Origin: Burhinus oedicnemus
Lineage: Eukaryota; Chordata; Aves; Charadriiformes; Burhinidae
Assembly: GCA_008921705.1 (NCBI GenBank)
Contig: VFFE01009182.1
Coordinates: 2,291,136 to 2,355,135, forward strand
Direction: 5' to 3'
DNA length: 64,000 bases
Positions 13,901 to 26,435 of this stretch are shown here, piece after piece; position 1 is the stretch's first letter, and each line of letters starts with the position of its first letter. The notes under the pieces are model-generated. The model searched no databases and was not told the origin of the DNA. It worked only from the letters and a program-made list of their open reading frames with translations. The position numbers were made by a program, and so were the translations under genes.

Positions 13901-16900
13901 TTCTGCTTTCTAAGTTCATCTTTGTGTTTCACAAAAAAACCCCAAACATTAGAAAAAAAAAATGTTTTTGCCTAAAAACACTTACGAAAAATGAAAGTGG
14001 ATTAATTTAATAAAATTCAATGGGGACAAAGCCAGGCTGATATTGAGAAATGTGTTACATCTACAGTATAGATTATTTTATTTATATAATATGTATTTGT
14101 TGTGGATCTAGTTTTCATTTTATACCTTTAGAAATACTGGAAGGAAAATACAATCTCTAATTTTACAACAAATAGTTTTGAGTTTAAGCACAGTCTTTCA
14201 AAAGGAATTTGCAACTGTTATTCTGTCTTAGCCTTCCTTTTAGAATCCATCTGTAAGGCTAAAGATAGAAGTGACAATTTTTCTAAGATTATTAAAAAAT
14301 TAAAAAGCCAGTAGAGTGCTGTTTAAAAATTCTATTTGCATTTTATCTGTCACTGAATTTGCCCTAATTGTCCACTATTGTGATAATGTCTGAGTTGAAT
14401 ACTGTATGTCTGTATGTATGTTAGCACCCAGCAATTAACTCAGCAATAATTATACACTATTTCTGACCTCTTTGTGCAGCTGGCAGAGGGTGTGCTTTTT
14501 TTTAAACACATCTTCTGCAACTTTAAGTAATTCTAAAAAGTAGAAAAACAGAGTTTAAGAATTATAGGAAACAATTATTAGCTTTGCCAATAATTCCTTA
14601 TATATAGACTTACAGAATTCACATATACATTGTGATTACATGCAGTAAGTTTGAATTATAATAACGCTCCTCAATAAACTCTGTTCCTTTTACAGCTCAT
14701 TGAATGATTGTATGATTTCGTAAATGATCCTGTGATATCCATGAGTGACGCTGATTTTTTTTTTTAAAGCAACTATTTATTAAATGCATTTCTGTAAGTA
14801 GGCAGAGTACTTAAATATTTTTAATCTTGCACTAGATTTCTTCACTAAAACACCTTTCTTCACTGTAACAAAATCAAATGACAGAGACACAATGCTATCT
14901 ACCTCAAGCAGTTGGCAGAGGACTAAGAAAATACAGGAACTTATTTCTCAGCCCTGCACTGGTTCATTTGCTTGCTTATTCCTCTGTTATTTTATCAATT
15001 TCTCAAATGAGTGATGTTCCATCATTAGAGATATTTATAAATGAAATATCTAATTTCCCCCACAGGTATATGTGTTTAAGACTCATCAAAGTTAAATGTC
15101 AAAAAGAACTAAAGATAAAATACTGATTCTACAAAAATTCTAAAAACTTCTATATTTGCATCTCCCTATATGCAAGCCATGTGTAGCTCATTAACATTAT
15201 ATGTCAGTAAGGTTGCAGGTCAATTTAGAAATCCGATTGCAAATCAAGGGAAAACTACTTTCAAATGACATCTGGCTTGACCTTCAAACTGTAATAATCT
15301 AGAGCAAATCAGATCATTAAAGTATAAACCAAAATTAAGTTTATGATTAATAGAGTTCAGAAAATGAATTGCAATGGATAACTGGGCTTTATCTGGTCTG
15401 TGGACTATTCATGAGCAGATCACAGCTGCATGGAATTTCTCGGTGCAATGTTTTTAACATCATCTTAAGCTTCTTCATCGATGGGTCCTCCCAGACTCTG
15501 AAGTCCAGATGTGGTGAGAGAGCTCCTACTGACACAATACCTGTTTGCTGAGCAGAGGAGCGGGGAAGGACTTCTAACTCAGGTGCGTATGTGGAAGTTA
15601 ATTCAGGCGTCAGTCTTAGACTGAGGAGAAGAAAGAAACGTGTTCCCTTGCACTGGCAGTCAGACCCATGGTTTGGTACAGTTTCAGACATGTTCATGGG
15701 TGGCACCTGTGAAGTATCTGCTTGAACTGTGAGACCTGCGTATTGCAGATGAGATTCTCATCTCTGTTCCAGTGCTCCTCATGACACATAAAAATCCCTT
15801 AAAACTTCTATTTTCTGTGAAGAAGAGGATTTCGCTGATCAAGTATGAGGCAACAAGTAAGCAATTCTAGGTAAGTCCCTAGGCTTTTGTTTTTCAAAGT
15901 AAGCACAAGTGAAATCAGCAGAAACCTTGATCAATATCTGTGCCAACCAGAATTTATAGTTACAACATGGCATTCTGTTAACTTGTTAGCATTAGCAATA
16001 ATCCTTTACAAGAGATTATTTCTATACATCAAAGTATGGACAGCACTGTAAAATGACATTGGCTGAATTTTTTAAAATTATGATTCCGCTTTCCATGGCA
16101 AAAAGAAACGACCAACAAACCCACACATCGTATTGTAGAGCAGACTGCATACCAGTCCGAGATAATAACGAACAAACTCTTATGCTGTACCTATAAGACT
16201 TCCAGGCACAAAGTCTGGATAACCTATATGTAAATAAAATAACATTACCATGTGCCTGCTGCGGAAAACAAAAAATTATGTAGACTGAATAAAATGCAAA
16301 TGGTAAGCATATGTTTCCTGTAGGCTTGCATTAAGATAATGTTAGAAATACTTTAATAAGTACAAGAACCTTGTCAGCTTTTGGCTCTTAACTCGTATCA
16401 CTCTCATAGCAGATGTCATTTTATTCCCTATGTTAATCTGTCTGCATACTTATATACCTCTTATCACCCAAGTACCTGGACAATTTCTAACCCCTCAAGG
16501 CTTCATTCTCGCAACATGTGAAAGAACAATGGCCAGTTTACAAACAAACAGCAGAGACACAAATTGAGCTTGGAGACTTGGGCAGTTTGTAGCTGAACCC
16601 ATGATTTAGAGGAGGATTTTTAGAAATCAGTCCCCCTCATTAGCTGCAATGCATTTTACTCAAAGCCATACACGGCTTTCATTTAAGGACACAGATTAAA
16701 AAGTACATGATAAACGCAAATCAGACTGTCAGGTCTATAATGAACAATTTAAGAGTTAGTTTATATTCACTGTTGGAGGTGACCTGTTTTAGGATATATG
16801 CTTTAGTTCAGCCCAGAGCCTGAGATATAATGATATTGTCACCTTATCCTACACAGCACAGCGCCCTAATTTCCAGAACACTTAGAGAAGCTTGCAGTGT

Positions 16901-17370
16901 TCAAACAATAGGAAGTCTTTTAAAATGGTTAATCCAAGTCTTTGGTATCTTCATACTACGATACATCTTATCAACATTTTTTAATAACAAATTGCTGCAG
17001 CAATCCTACAGGCTTATAAGGGCCCATATGTTGATTATTCTAATGAATAAATTTTAAGGCAAGAAAGGACTTTTAGAGTCATCCCTTGTTGCAGTTGCGG
17101 TTACTTGTGAGTAGATGCTCTGGTTTGAAATACCAGCCACATGAGAAAGGATATAACATGCTTGGTTCAACTGTTTCCAAGAAAGCAATATACAAATACT
17201 GGGGTTTCATGGTAGTTCATAGATTTTTCCATTTTAGAGTTTGTCATTGTGTAAATTCAAAAATTTAATAACAACACAGAAGGAGTTAGGTTTACCAGAA
17301 AAAATCTCCCATGGTTACAGATATACCAGGAGAGCACAGCCAGTAAAGCCTTATTTTCTGTACCCTCTCA
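10911..17370. other. AT-rich noncoding stretch, no gene seen
   Basis: Only scattered short frames are present. The longest are 101 codons (11547-11852, plus) and 105 codons (15389-15706, minus). The latter has some protein-like composition near its C-terminus, but no splice sites or recognisable family support it. A T11 run sits at 14755-14765. I recognised no RNA gene or transposon. Confidence 0.5.
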
Positions 17371-17600
17371 CAGGAACACGCACAAGGCAGCTATTGCGGT
17401 TAGCTGTGCAGCATCGAGGCTTCTCTCCAGAAACCCTCAAGACCTGCCAGAAGGGGCAGCAGGAGGCAGCAAGGGGGTGGGAGCACCCCATCCCCCCTCA
17501 CTGCAGCCAGGCCACCACAGGGAAGGGGCCGCTCCTCTTCCCAGGGGCGCCGGAGCTGTGCTCGCCCTGCTCTGCTCAAATGGTCACCTTTGCATTTAAT
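17371..17600. other. GC-rich patch, no gene assigned
   Basis: About 230 bp are markedly richer in G and C than the flanks, with G-runs such as 'aagggggtgggag'. A 146-codon plus-strand frame (17241-17681) crosses it. Its translation is Pro/Gln/Ser-rich and unlike any family I know, as expected when stop codons are depleted by GC content. CpG dinucleotides are few, so a promoter CpG island is unlikely. Confidence 0.4.
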
Positions 17601-20240
17601 ACCTTATGGTTCACCACAACCCAGAAAGCAGAAAGGCCCTGCTTTGTAGAAACTTCAGCAAACCCTCCTCTACGTAAATAGCAGGTTAAGATGCAGCTGG
17701 GGAAGATTGCGACGGTATGTGGTAGCGCACCATTCCTCTCACGCTGGACCAAACCTCCGATCCCTTCTACTACAAATCAAACTTTTCTTGTGGAAAACAA
17801 AGTAAGCTAAGCTGTTTCTCAGATCTCCATTTGCAAAATACTGCTATCTTACTTCCTAATACGTTTCATATGAATTATTATTATAGCAAAGAGCATAGGA
17901 CAATAGCTAAGCAAGGAAATAATCCAGTGTAAATTAAAAAGTCAATGTTTAAAATGTCACAGGCATTCTTGACTAATGCCTAGTATCACTTAAATGCTTT
18001 ATCGCATTTACCAGTTTCAGAATTGTCCTGCTTTTACATCTGTCTTCGGACAAAGACCTGAGTTCCCCTAGGTCAAGGTCCGTCTTTGTCATTAAAGAGC
18101 ACTGAAAAATCTTGAGATTAAAAAACACTCAACTGGGCTGGCAAAGCTGGGGTCTTGGAGTAAAGCACCTAGAAAGACAAAATTGGAATGTGAACGTTTA
18201 TTAAGGCTGGGTCTCTTTTTTTTTCTTTTTTTTTGGCTGGGAATGTGTCAGGACACATGCAGTTAATGCAGACATGCACCCACGAGAGTCCATACGGTGA
18301 CTAATACAGCCGTGTCTACTGGTGAGTAGCAGAGTGCGGTTGTAGAAAGCCAGGTACTGCTTCTGTGTTTTATCCTGGAGCTTAACTTTGGCATTAGCTG
18401 ATCATGTATACAGTACCATTTTATTGTCTAAAATTGGATATGGTAGCAGTTTACAGTCAGAAAGAAATTATGAGGATGGCAGAGTAATCCCACCACTGAG
18501 TCAGCCGTGGCATAGATTACTGTGCACACCCGTGTGTTTCCCTACATCTCCCCTCCCAAATAAATCAATGTTTTCCATCACCTTCTCCAAAACAGCAGGG
18601 TGGAGGAGAACATGATTGTTGATGAGCCTCTAGAAAAACACAGAAAGAAATCGCAACAGAGTTCATGGACACCTTCACCTACCTGGAGATCTTTAAATAG
18701 TAGTCCAAGGCTAAAATATCATAAGGTGTAGTATCATAAGAACAGACAGATATGATAGGTCAGATAAATTGTTGTCATGCATCAACTGTTCTATTTGGTG
18801 AAGGGGTTTTTATGCATATTTAAAGTAGAGGAATTTCAAAAGACATTTCTACATTTTAATTATAACTGATCAAATATTGCTTCATACATTTATTATCTAT
18901 AAAATCATGTTTTCTTGTTGGGGAATTAGAGGGTTTTTGAGGTATTAAACATTTTCTCACCTACTGAAAATTAAATTTACTTTTTTATAAATAATAGCAA
19001 AATCCCCCACACAGAGTAATCCTACCTATCCTCATCTAGACTTTTTATCTTTATTTTCTTTCCCTTTTTTTCCTTTTCTGAGGGAAGGATAGGAACGAAT
19101 TTCTTCTAGTGTGAAAGTGCAAATATTCTAAATGCACGTATTCTGACAACTGATAAACATAACACACTCCTAGTGATATGCACTAATATTTCACTTCACT
19201 ATATGTCTGAAAATGAATGCATATTTTAGTGAATATTCCTTAAAAGCTCACAAGAATTCCAGGCCTTAACTGCCTAATTTAATGCTAAATCTTCTGGGTT
19301 AAATGGTAAGAAAAGAAAACCATTTTTACCAGCTTTGATAGTTCCTGGGAATACTGTGATTCCAGGAAGCTAACAGCTGTCCCCCTTCCCTTCCAGCCGA
19401 GCAGTACTGAGGGCAATGAGCCGTACCAGGCTTGGATGTGCTCCCGGTTGACCCTACCAGGGCTGCGCTCGTGGGCAGCAGCAGCAGAGAACAACCAAAT
19501 GTGACAGCGCTGGGGCCACGGGAGAAGGTGCTGAGGGCGAGATCTGGCTGCTGATCTAAGCACTCACTCATGACAAGAGTCCCGGGCAAAAATACAAGCA
19601 GCGAATTTAAGCAAGCCGAAGCGAAGTGAAAGCTTTCACCAGGTTAGATTTGGAAATCCTTACTTCCTCTGGAGTAAGTGCTAGCTGATACCAAGCTGTC
19701 TGTCCCAGGAGGTACCAACTCACAACCAAATCTGAAAAGAACAGTAACAATAAATGCTAACAATGAGTATAGCCAAGACTTAATGGCACTGCATTTATTT
19801 AGCACTGAAACCCATTATTAAACTGACAATTTGTAATAAAGGAAAATTAGAAATTTCCCACAAGTGTCCAGATACCTTGCTTCTGCAGTTAACAAAAACT
19901 TGCTGGGGTACAGCATTGTTTATCTTAAACAGTGATGAATTTATTTTTAAAAAATATGTTTGGTTTTCTATTCTCATGCAGGGGATTACTTTAATGCACA
20001 CATTTGCCTATCAAGAAGAATATGGAACACTTAGTTTGTTTGCAATATATTTTAAACAACAGCAGGAATCATTCTTATTATTATTTACGCTTACAACAGT
20101 AATCACAGTTTAGCAACCCAGACTGGTGCTGTATTGTGCAACGCAGCAGCAAAACCAGAAAGAGCAAGACTCCACCTCAAAACCCTGGCAGTTTTCAACA
20201 TTTGCATGAGAGGTCTAAATTAGGACCGTGGTAGCCCAAA
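17601..20240. other. Noncoding stretch with inverted repeat and GC-rich patch
   Basis: An inverted repeat (GACAAAGAC at 18049-18057, GTCTTTGTC at 18082-18090) flanks a TCAAGGTC nuclear-receptor-type half site (18073-18080). A T/C-rich tract lies at about 18213-18234. A GC-rich patch lies at about 19380-19590, crossed by two overlapping minus-strand frames (92 and 87 codons) without recognisable content. No gene or transposon was identified. Confidence 0.45.
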
Positions 20241-20800
20241 TTTCCTTTTGTAATCAACGGTGAGAGGAGTACCCCTGCTGGGGCACTACTCAGATCTCCA
20301 GCAGGCTGAACTGCTCTGTGCAAGCCTCTGTGATCACGAGGCAGCAGCTCCCAAGCTGCTTTTTGGCAGGACAGTGTGCTTTTTGCCTTTTCTACGCTCG
20401 TATCATTTCTCGCCCATATTCCCGAACTCCCGCTACCCTTTCAGCCCCATTTTCTGGCAAGCTCCTTGTTCGGCACTGTCTTTCCAATGCCAGACCCAGA
20501 CCCGTAGCAGTCTGTCTTGCCCACCCATAAAAGCTTTAAGTTGTTATTTTCCCTGTTTCTCCTTCCTCTACCTTCCTTCCTCTTCTTTTCTTTTCTTACC
20601 TACAAGGGGTTATAACTACATTTCTCATTGCAATTATTTATCCTGGACTAATTTACCCCTGGCAGAAAGCTGCACCTCTCCTGCAGGTGCCCCCCACCAC
20701 GTCCCCCTGCGGAGCCGCAGGCTTTCAGAGGGGTGGCACGGCCTTCTGCTGGAGACCAGCATGGTTTCTCCGGACACCTGGATGTGATACAATGCTGCTA
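20241..20800. other. GC- and pyrimidine-rich patch with a 175-codon chance frame
   Basis: The plus-strand frame 20260-20787 is the second longest in the window. Its translation is rich in Ser, Pro, Leu, Phe and Cys, follows the pyrimidine richness of the strand (runs like 'cctctaccttccttcctcttcttttc'), and has no domain I recognise. A second plus-strand frame (20318-20530) overlaps it. No acceptor/donor pair or transposon family was recognised, so I treat it as noncoding. Confidence 0.4.
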
Positions 20801-20814
20801 AGCCCTACAGAAAA

Positions 20815-21130
20815 GCACAGGCATTGTTCTGAGGGCTGAACGAACAATGCGAGCATATGGCTCCTAATGCTAATTAATTATCCTATGGGTTAAGGGGGAC
20901 GCTGAAATAATAATGCTAAACGAGATTGGAAAGATACTTCCTGCGAGTTTAATTAGGGCAGCATCTCTCTGATTTCAAACAGCACAACGTAACTCCAGAG
21001 GCCCCTTTCCTACACCTACAAAGGTCAAATGCCATAATTTAATCTGCCATAGTAAAATAATTGAGAGAAACATTAATGATTATTTTCTCAACAATGGGCT
21101 AAGCACAAATTCAACTTTATAAATAGCAGC
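20815..21130. other. Possible conserved noncoding element with paired SOX-like sites
   Basis: This block is free of simple repeats. It opens with a 9-bp inverted repeat, GCATTGTTC (20821-20829) and GAACAATGC (20842-20850), whose arms carry ATTGTT and AACAAT, the SOX-family core. TAATTAATTA, a homeodomain-type double site, follows at 20871-20880, with further TTTAATTA words after it. This motif density is enhancer-like. Function and conservation are inference only. Confidence 0.3.
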
Positions 21131-21439
21131 AACAAATCAGTTCACACAGTTGAATCCTTCTCTTACAAAAATATTACTTGTCTACACTGATTTTACACAG
21201 ACTCTCATTAGTTTTGCTTCCAGGTAGGATGGATTATCAACTGCTCTCTCTTTTCTTTGAAATGGTGAATAGTTTTATTCAGCAGAATAAAAAGATTCTG
21301 TTATGCATGATTTATCCCAACTTTCAGACACATTGCTTGCTGCAATTAAACTACAACTTTTTTTTTTATATTCAGATTAACACATTCCAAAGAAAGAGTT
21401 TTAACTGTGTCCCATGACTTGTTATTTATGAGCTTTTCT

Positions 21440-21780
21440 ATTTTCTTGCATATTTTTTTAACAGATTGCCTTTAATTCCCCATCAGTGTGATTATTTGAG
21501 GATAACCACACCCTCTAGAACGGGATTAAAGGTATGATAAGACTTTGTTCCAGAGAAATAAGGTTTGGATTTTGTGAAAAAGGAGAGCAGTTCACATTTA
21601 AACGTTTATAGCTCTTGTAGGGAAGTTGTTCCCATTTATTAAATGGTCACTGTCAGCCAGAAAATCACATTAAGTTCAAGAGCAATCGTAATTAGCACTG
21701 TCAATCAAAATGGTACAATAATAGGCACATTAACACAATAACATGTTGATGTATGAAGAATTGAAGTTCTTGCTGCCTAA
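21440..21780. other. Possible conserved noncoding element
   Basis: This block carries motif-like words (AACCACAC RUNX-type at about 21508-21515, GGGATTAAAGG, GTAATTAGC, CTGTCAATCAA) without simple repeats or recognisable transposon sequence. It lies just right of the 20.8-21.1 kb block, so both could belong to one regulatory cluster. The evidence is texture only. Confidence 0.2.
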
Positions 21781-22935
21781 GGTAATGCTTTAGTCTGAAA
21801 AGAATAATTGCCGACTACTTCAAAGTGCTATAGTGAATTAAGTTTGTTTATAGCGTAATTAGAGAGTAAAAATGACGATATGTGCGTGCCAGATTTCAAA
21901 TTGGCTGTTTTCTACCTGCAGTGGTCAGAATTTCCAAATGCCTTCTGCAACGCATTGTACCTTATTATTTTCAGGCACTGTATCAAGTTGCATCATGTCA
22001 CATCCTATTATATTAAACAATGTAACAATTCTATCGAGTTCACCCTGAGGTATCACAATGCTAGAAATGTAAAAGAAAGAAAAATGTACTCAGAGGAAGA
22101 GTTAATGAAATAAAACTTTTTAAAAAAATCTTGCTGTTAACCAGCTTTCAAAGTGTAGGTTACTTGGTATTTATTGGTAGTTTCTTGGTATTTATTCTTT
22201 CATCTCATTCTCCCATTCTTTCCAAGGTGTAAGAATGATGCAGAGAAGCTTAAGAGGAGAGACACACCACAAAGAGGAGCTGATGAGAACTGAAGGAGTA
22301 AGTGCAAGATACTTCTTGAAAAAAACTTCCCTGCTAATTACTGTTTTCAAGAGTCCTTTTCAAAAAATAAGATTTCTTTGACAAATGAGACTCCTGGGTT
22401 ATTATAGGGAGAATTCTTGCTGAAATCTGTTCCCTAGTCTCAGAGTATTTTTCAAAAGTTTCTTTCTCTTTTCCTTTTATAGCAGTTTTGAAGCAACTTT
22501 CTAGGCAGAAGACTGGTATCTATCACCTTCACAATGTCCAAAGAGAGTTAATTATTTAAAGCCAGTACTTTGCATCAAGCGTAAATGTAAGTTTTCCATT
22601 AGCTTTAACTGTGAGGAGACATTAAAGAACCTGCATCTCTCCACGAGTGAGAACATTTCAAAAACAACTAAAAACAGTCTGACAGATGGCAAAAACTCTT
22701 AAAGCACTTATTTAAAACTAAATGTTAGGTCAATATAATTAAGAGATTCAGTAGCAAATGCATCCTTAGCATTTTTTCAAAAATCAAATATCACCATTAC
22801 TGGAAGAACGTGCTGTATAGTGCACACATAAATAAGAAGCCTGAATCACTGCTTTTAGTGCAATCGACAATGTAATATTTACCATGACAATACAACTATC
22901 GTATCTTAACATGTAATAATAAAGACGTCAAGTCT

Positions 22936-23004
22936 GGTTTTGTTGGTTGTTTGGTTTTGGGTTTTTGGGGGTTTTTTGTTTGTTTGTTTGTTTGGGTTTT
23001 TTTT
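22936..23004. repeat. T/G-rich low-complexity tract with (TTTG)n
   Basis: The tract holds TTTG repeats (GTTTGTTTGTTTGTTTGG), a G5 run and T-runs. Read on the minus strand it is an A/C-rich tract (AAACAAACAAAC with CCCCC). Similar tracts occur at 30501-30540 and 41862-41904 in the same orientation. Confidence 0.85.
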
Positions 23005-25832
23005 AAAAAGGGTTGTTTTATAATCCTACCATTTTGAGGGCCCTGCACTTAACAAAGATCCACCTGGATTCCCATCCCTAACCATAAAGATGACCTGGAA
23101 CCTGTTTTTATCAAATGAAAAAAAAATCCCACATATATAGAAATATAGAGGGGCTGGGAGATTCAGGACTGAAAGTGAGGCAAGTTAGCATGAAAATGAG
23201 TACCTGATTACTGAAATGCTGCGATAGTCAGCAGCAGGCAGAAAGGAAGCTGTAGTGAAGGTTCAGCAGTTCTCCAGAGCGCACCCACAGCCACATTAAT
23301 TTTGAAATCTTTTGAAATGCTATTCCACAATCCCATGCAATCTAGCAGCAGTTGTGAAAACATCTTTCAATCATTTATAATAGCTTTAAAATTATATAGC
23401 ACCTTTCATCTAAATGGATCTGAAAATGGGTTTCTAGCTTTATTCACTAATTTTAGAGTTTATAGTGCTTAAAACAAAGAACTCCGTTAGCTAACTTATA
23501 AATAGGCTAATTATCATAATGCGACCTAACTACTGTAAGTTGCCTAGACAGCAAAACACACAACTTTAAAACTGCAAATCACCTGATTCTTTCCTTTATA
23601 AGAATCTGAGTTCAGATACTTGCAGATATATAAAGAGAAAGGAACGACATACAGTGAATTTCCAAATGAGGCCTCATTATAGCCAATTCAAAATTCTCTA
23701 TTAAAAGGAATTTTTTTCTGATTCATCAGAACTACAGGTTGTAAGATGTCGTCCCCTATCTGGCAGCAGCAGAAAACCAGAAGGGACTTGAATCCTTCCG
23801 ATTTTCACAGCCTGCCACACCACCTTCCTACCACCTTCTGGAAGTGGAAGCTCCATCAAAGTATTAATTTTTGCCTAATTAATGACTGTTTGAGCCGCAC
23901 CTCCAATCTGTCTTCATATGACAACCCCAGGGAGGGTTAAGGCTTGGTTTATTAAGGCATGAGAGAAGAGGCTTGTCCCAAGGTCTACGGCTGGAGGGAA
24001 GCAGGGAAGGAGGCGAAGGGCTCCTGCACTCCTCAGCCTCGGTGATAGTGGTTCAGCTGCTTCCCCCAGCAGGGAAACATCCCTTGCCAGGCAGCTTGGC
24101 CCCCTTGCCAGTGGACTCTCCAGCAACTGAGCTTTGCTGTATTTTAAACTACTATTGAAGGTAACATTTCAAAAGTGTCAGAGTATTAAAAAGGATTATA
24201 AATTTTAGAAACTTAGTCTTTTGTGCCCCTTACATACTTTCGAAAATCATTACTCTTCACTTTTACTGTATCTTTACCAAAGCCAGTCTCATTCCTCCTC
24301 CTGTTATGTTTGTCATCTCAATGGGAAACAAAACTAAAATAGCAACTGTTGCTTTTGTCGTCTACGTCCACAAAGTCTAGGATAGGTGAGATTTCCATTG
24401 CTAATAAACTACATTTCTAAATAAAATCTCTTCAACAACTCTTTTTCATTTTTTGAAAGCATCCTTAGGATCAGAGAAATGACTTGATAAAAAATGGAAT
24501 AACTAAGTATGTCTGAGAAGGCCTTAACAGCAGCATGGCTCATGTGCTTTTTCCTTTCTTTTCACAACACATACATTGTTTTGAAACAAAAAATGTAAAA
24601 TTAGGTCAATGACAGCAGTCTTTTAGTAGAACACTCATTCAGTTAGAGATAGTGGGACACAGGGCAGGTATGCAGCTGAGCACAGAAACTATTATATTAA
24701 CTGCTAGCAGATACTGTACAAGCTTAAATGAGTCTATCACTATAAATGCAGAATGTGCAAATTAATGTGTGTCTGAGCCAAATTAAAATACAGCCTTGAT
24801 TTTCTGCAAGATAAAATGTTTGGCTTAATAAAAAATGTTTTAAATAGTCACGTTAGGAAATAAAATTGGCTATGGAAGTAAGAAAATTGCACTGACCAAA
24901 GCAAGGTCTGTTAAAGATTAAAAAAAAGTAAGAAATATTCAAGGTATGTGAAGGGTTGAAAAGTAATAAGGTCTGAATGACTTAGTGATGGCTGTCATAA
25001 AAATCTGGCAGGGTATTCTATTTACAATATGTAATAAAACTGTCACACACAGAATTTATAAAAGCATTTGCCCTAGAAAACTAAATCTTTTTGCCAAGGG
25101 CAAGTTAATAACCTCTACAGTTCATTTGAATATATGAGCAAAGAGATGTTTTGACTAATAGAGCATCACAAGGTGAGCACTAGGGAATCTAATAGATATT
25201 GTGAGAATGGGATGGTCCAAAGACGACAAGAACCTGTTAGAATACTGCTGAAAAATCTTGTGAACTTTATATCCATCATGATCTGTCACTATGCTGTGCA
25301 TATACGTGTAGATATGTGCGTGTTACTGATTGGGGATTACACATACAGCGATCCCATGTTAACATGAAAATAATTCCTCCTCAACTACTCAGAGAAGATG
25401 CTGACTTGTAAAGTAGCAAATTGAATGCAGAGCTATTGCTTTTAAGATTATGTGGGACTTAGTGGTTTGAGAGATTTAAGTCATCAACAGATCAGTCGAC
25501 ATCCAGGACTTTTCCCTCATAAAAATCCACACTTTTAAATTAACATATTTTTAAATCGAAGCCTCAAAAATACATCTAAATTTAACTTGGAGCAGTGTCC
25601 CACATTATAAATTATGAATCATCTAGGAAAACGGTTGATACCTTAGCCAGAGTACAAAGCTGTGTGCAAGTTCATGGGGAATGAACAAGTAAGTCCCATC
25701 TTTGTTAGGGGGAAAAACCATATTCAGTATGATAATAATCACCAGTTTAGAAAAATACATTTGTTTCTGCCCAAGAAGTAGGGAGATTGTTCTGCCCTGA
25801 GCTCTGTTGTCACAGACTACTATTTATACCTG

Positions 25833-25855
25833 AGCTAGCTAATTTAAAGCTAGCT
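25833..25855. repeat. Inverted repeat AGCTAGCT-N7-AGCTAGCT
   Basis: Two copies of the self-complementary octamer AGCTAGCT (25833-25840 and 25848-25855) flank AATTTAA. The arms can pair as a hairpin or be read as a direct repeat. No function is apparent. Confidence 0.85.
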
Positions 25856-26332
25856 TTGGCTGTCTCTAAAATATGCTGCCATCACTGCCATGACTGCAAT
25901 TTAGACGCTGTAACAAGCTATGTTAGTTCCTCCAGTATATTGGCAGTGGAGCTTTGCTGACAAAAAACCCAACAGGGATAGATTCCATTAGACCTACTTG
26001 AATGAAACCCTGCTGCCAAATATTTCTGTGCAAGGCATTTGGTGCTTCTCCACAAGGGAAAGGGTCCAGCTGAATGAGATGAGCTTCAGATTAGGCTTTA
26101 GTCATCACCCCAACAGACATATTGAGGCGGCAGCTAGGAAGGGCTTGTGCCTCTGCCTGGCGGCTTTTCCCCACAACACATAGGGAATTTTCCTGTCCTG
26201 CTAATGAAGCATTGTGTCTGTGTACACGGCTGTGCAGATTTTGCTGATTGTGATTTGTACTGGAGCAATGTTATTTCACCTTAAAATTTAAAGCCTTTGA
26301 GTCAGAAACCAATTAAAAAGTTCAGCTATCAT

Positions 26333-26435
26333 ATAGAATCATAGAATGGTTCAGGTTGGAAGGGACCTTAAAGATCATCCAGTTCCAACCCCCTTGCCAT
26401 GGGCAATGACACCGCCTACTAGACCAGATTGCTCA
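26333..26435 (-). mobile_element. Avian CR1 LINE, extreme 3' end
   Basis: The plus strand reads as the reverse complement of the avian CR1 3' end. It starts with the tail repeat (two copies of ATAGAATC-type octamers), then 'ggttggaagggaccttaaag' and 'ccaacccccttgccatgggca', stopping after 'gattgctca'. Only about 100 bp of the 3' UTR remain, the usual severe 5' truncation. The close match to the consensus I remember makes this the youngest-looking CR1 in the window. The LINE reads on the minus strand. Confidence 0.93.

Larger units (their letters stand above)
21781..26332. other. AT-rich noncoding stretch, no gene seen
   Basis: It contains a T/G-rich low-complexity tract (22936-23004), a small GC-rich patch at about 23960-24130, and an AGCTAGCT/AGCTAGCT inverted repeat around AATTTAA (25833-25855). 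No exon, RNA gene or recognised transposon was found before the CR1 tail at 26333. Confidence 0.5.

Noticed and set aside
15389..15706. 105-codon minus-strand frame with a protein-like C-terminal part
   Set aside because: No splice sites, promoter context or family match support it. Length alone is not significant.
17241..17681. 146-codon plus-strand frame as a gene
   Set aside because: The frame opens because it crosses a GC-rich patch, and the translation has no recognisable family features.
20260..20787. 175-codon plus-strand frame as a gene
   Set aside because: Composition follows the pyrimidine-rich strand, no domain or splice structure is visible, and a second frame overlaps it.
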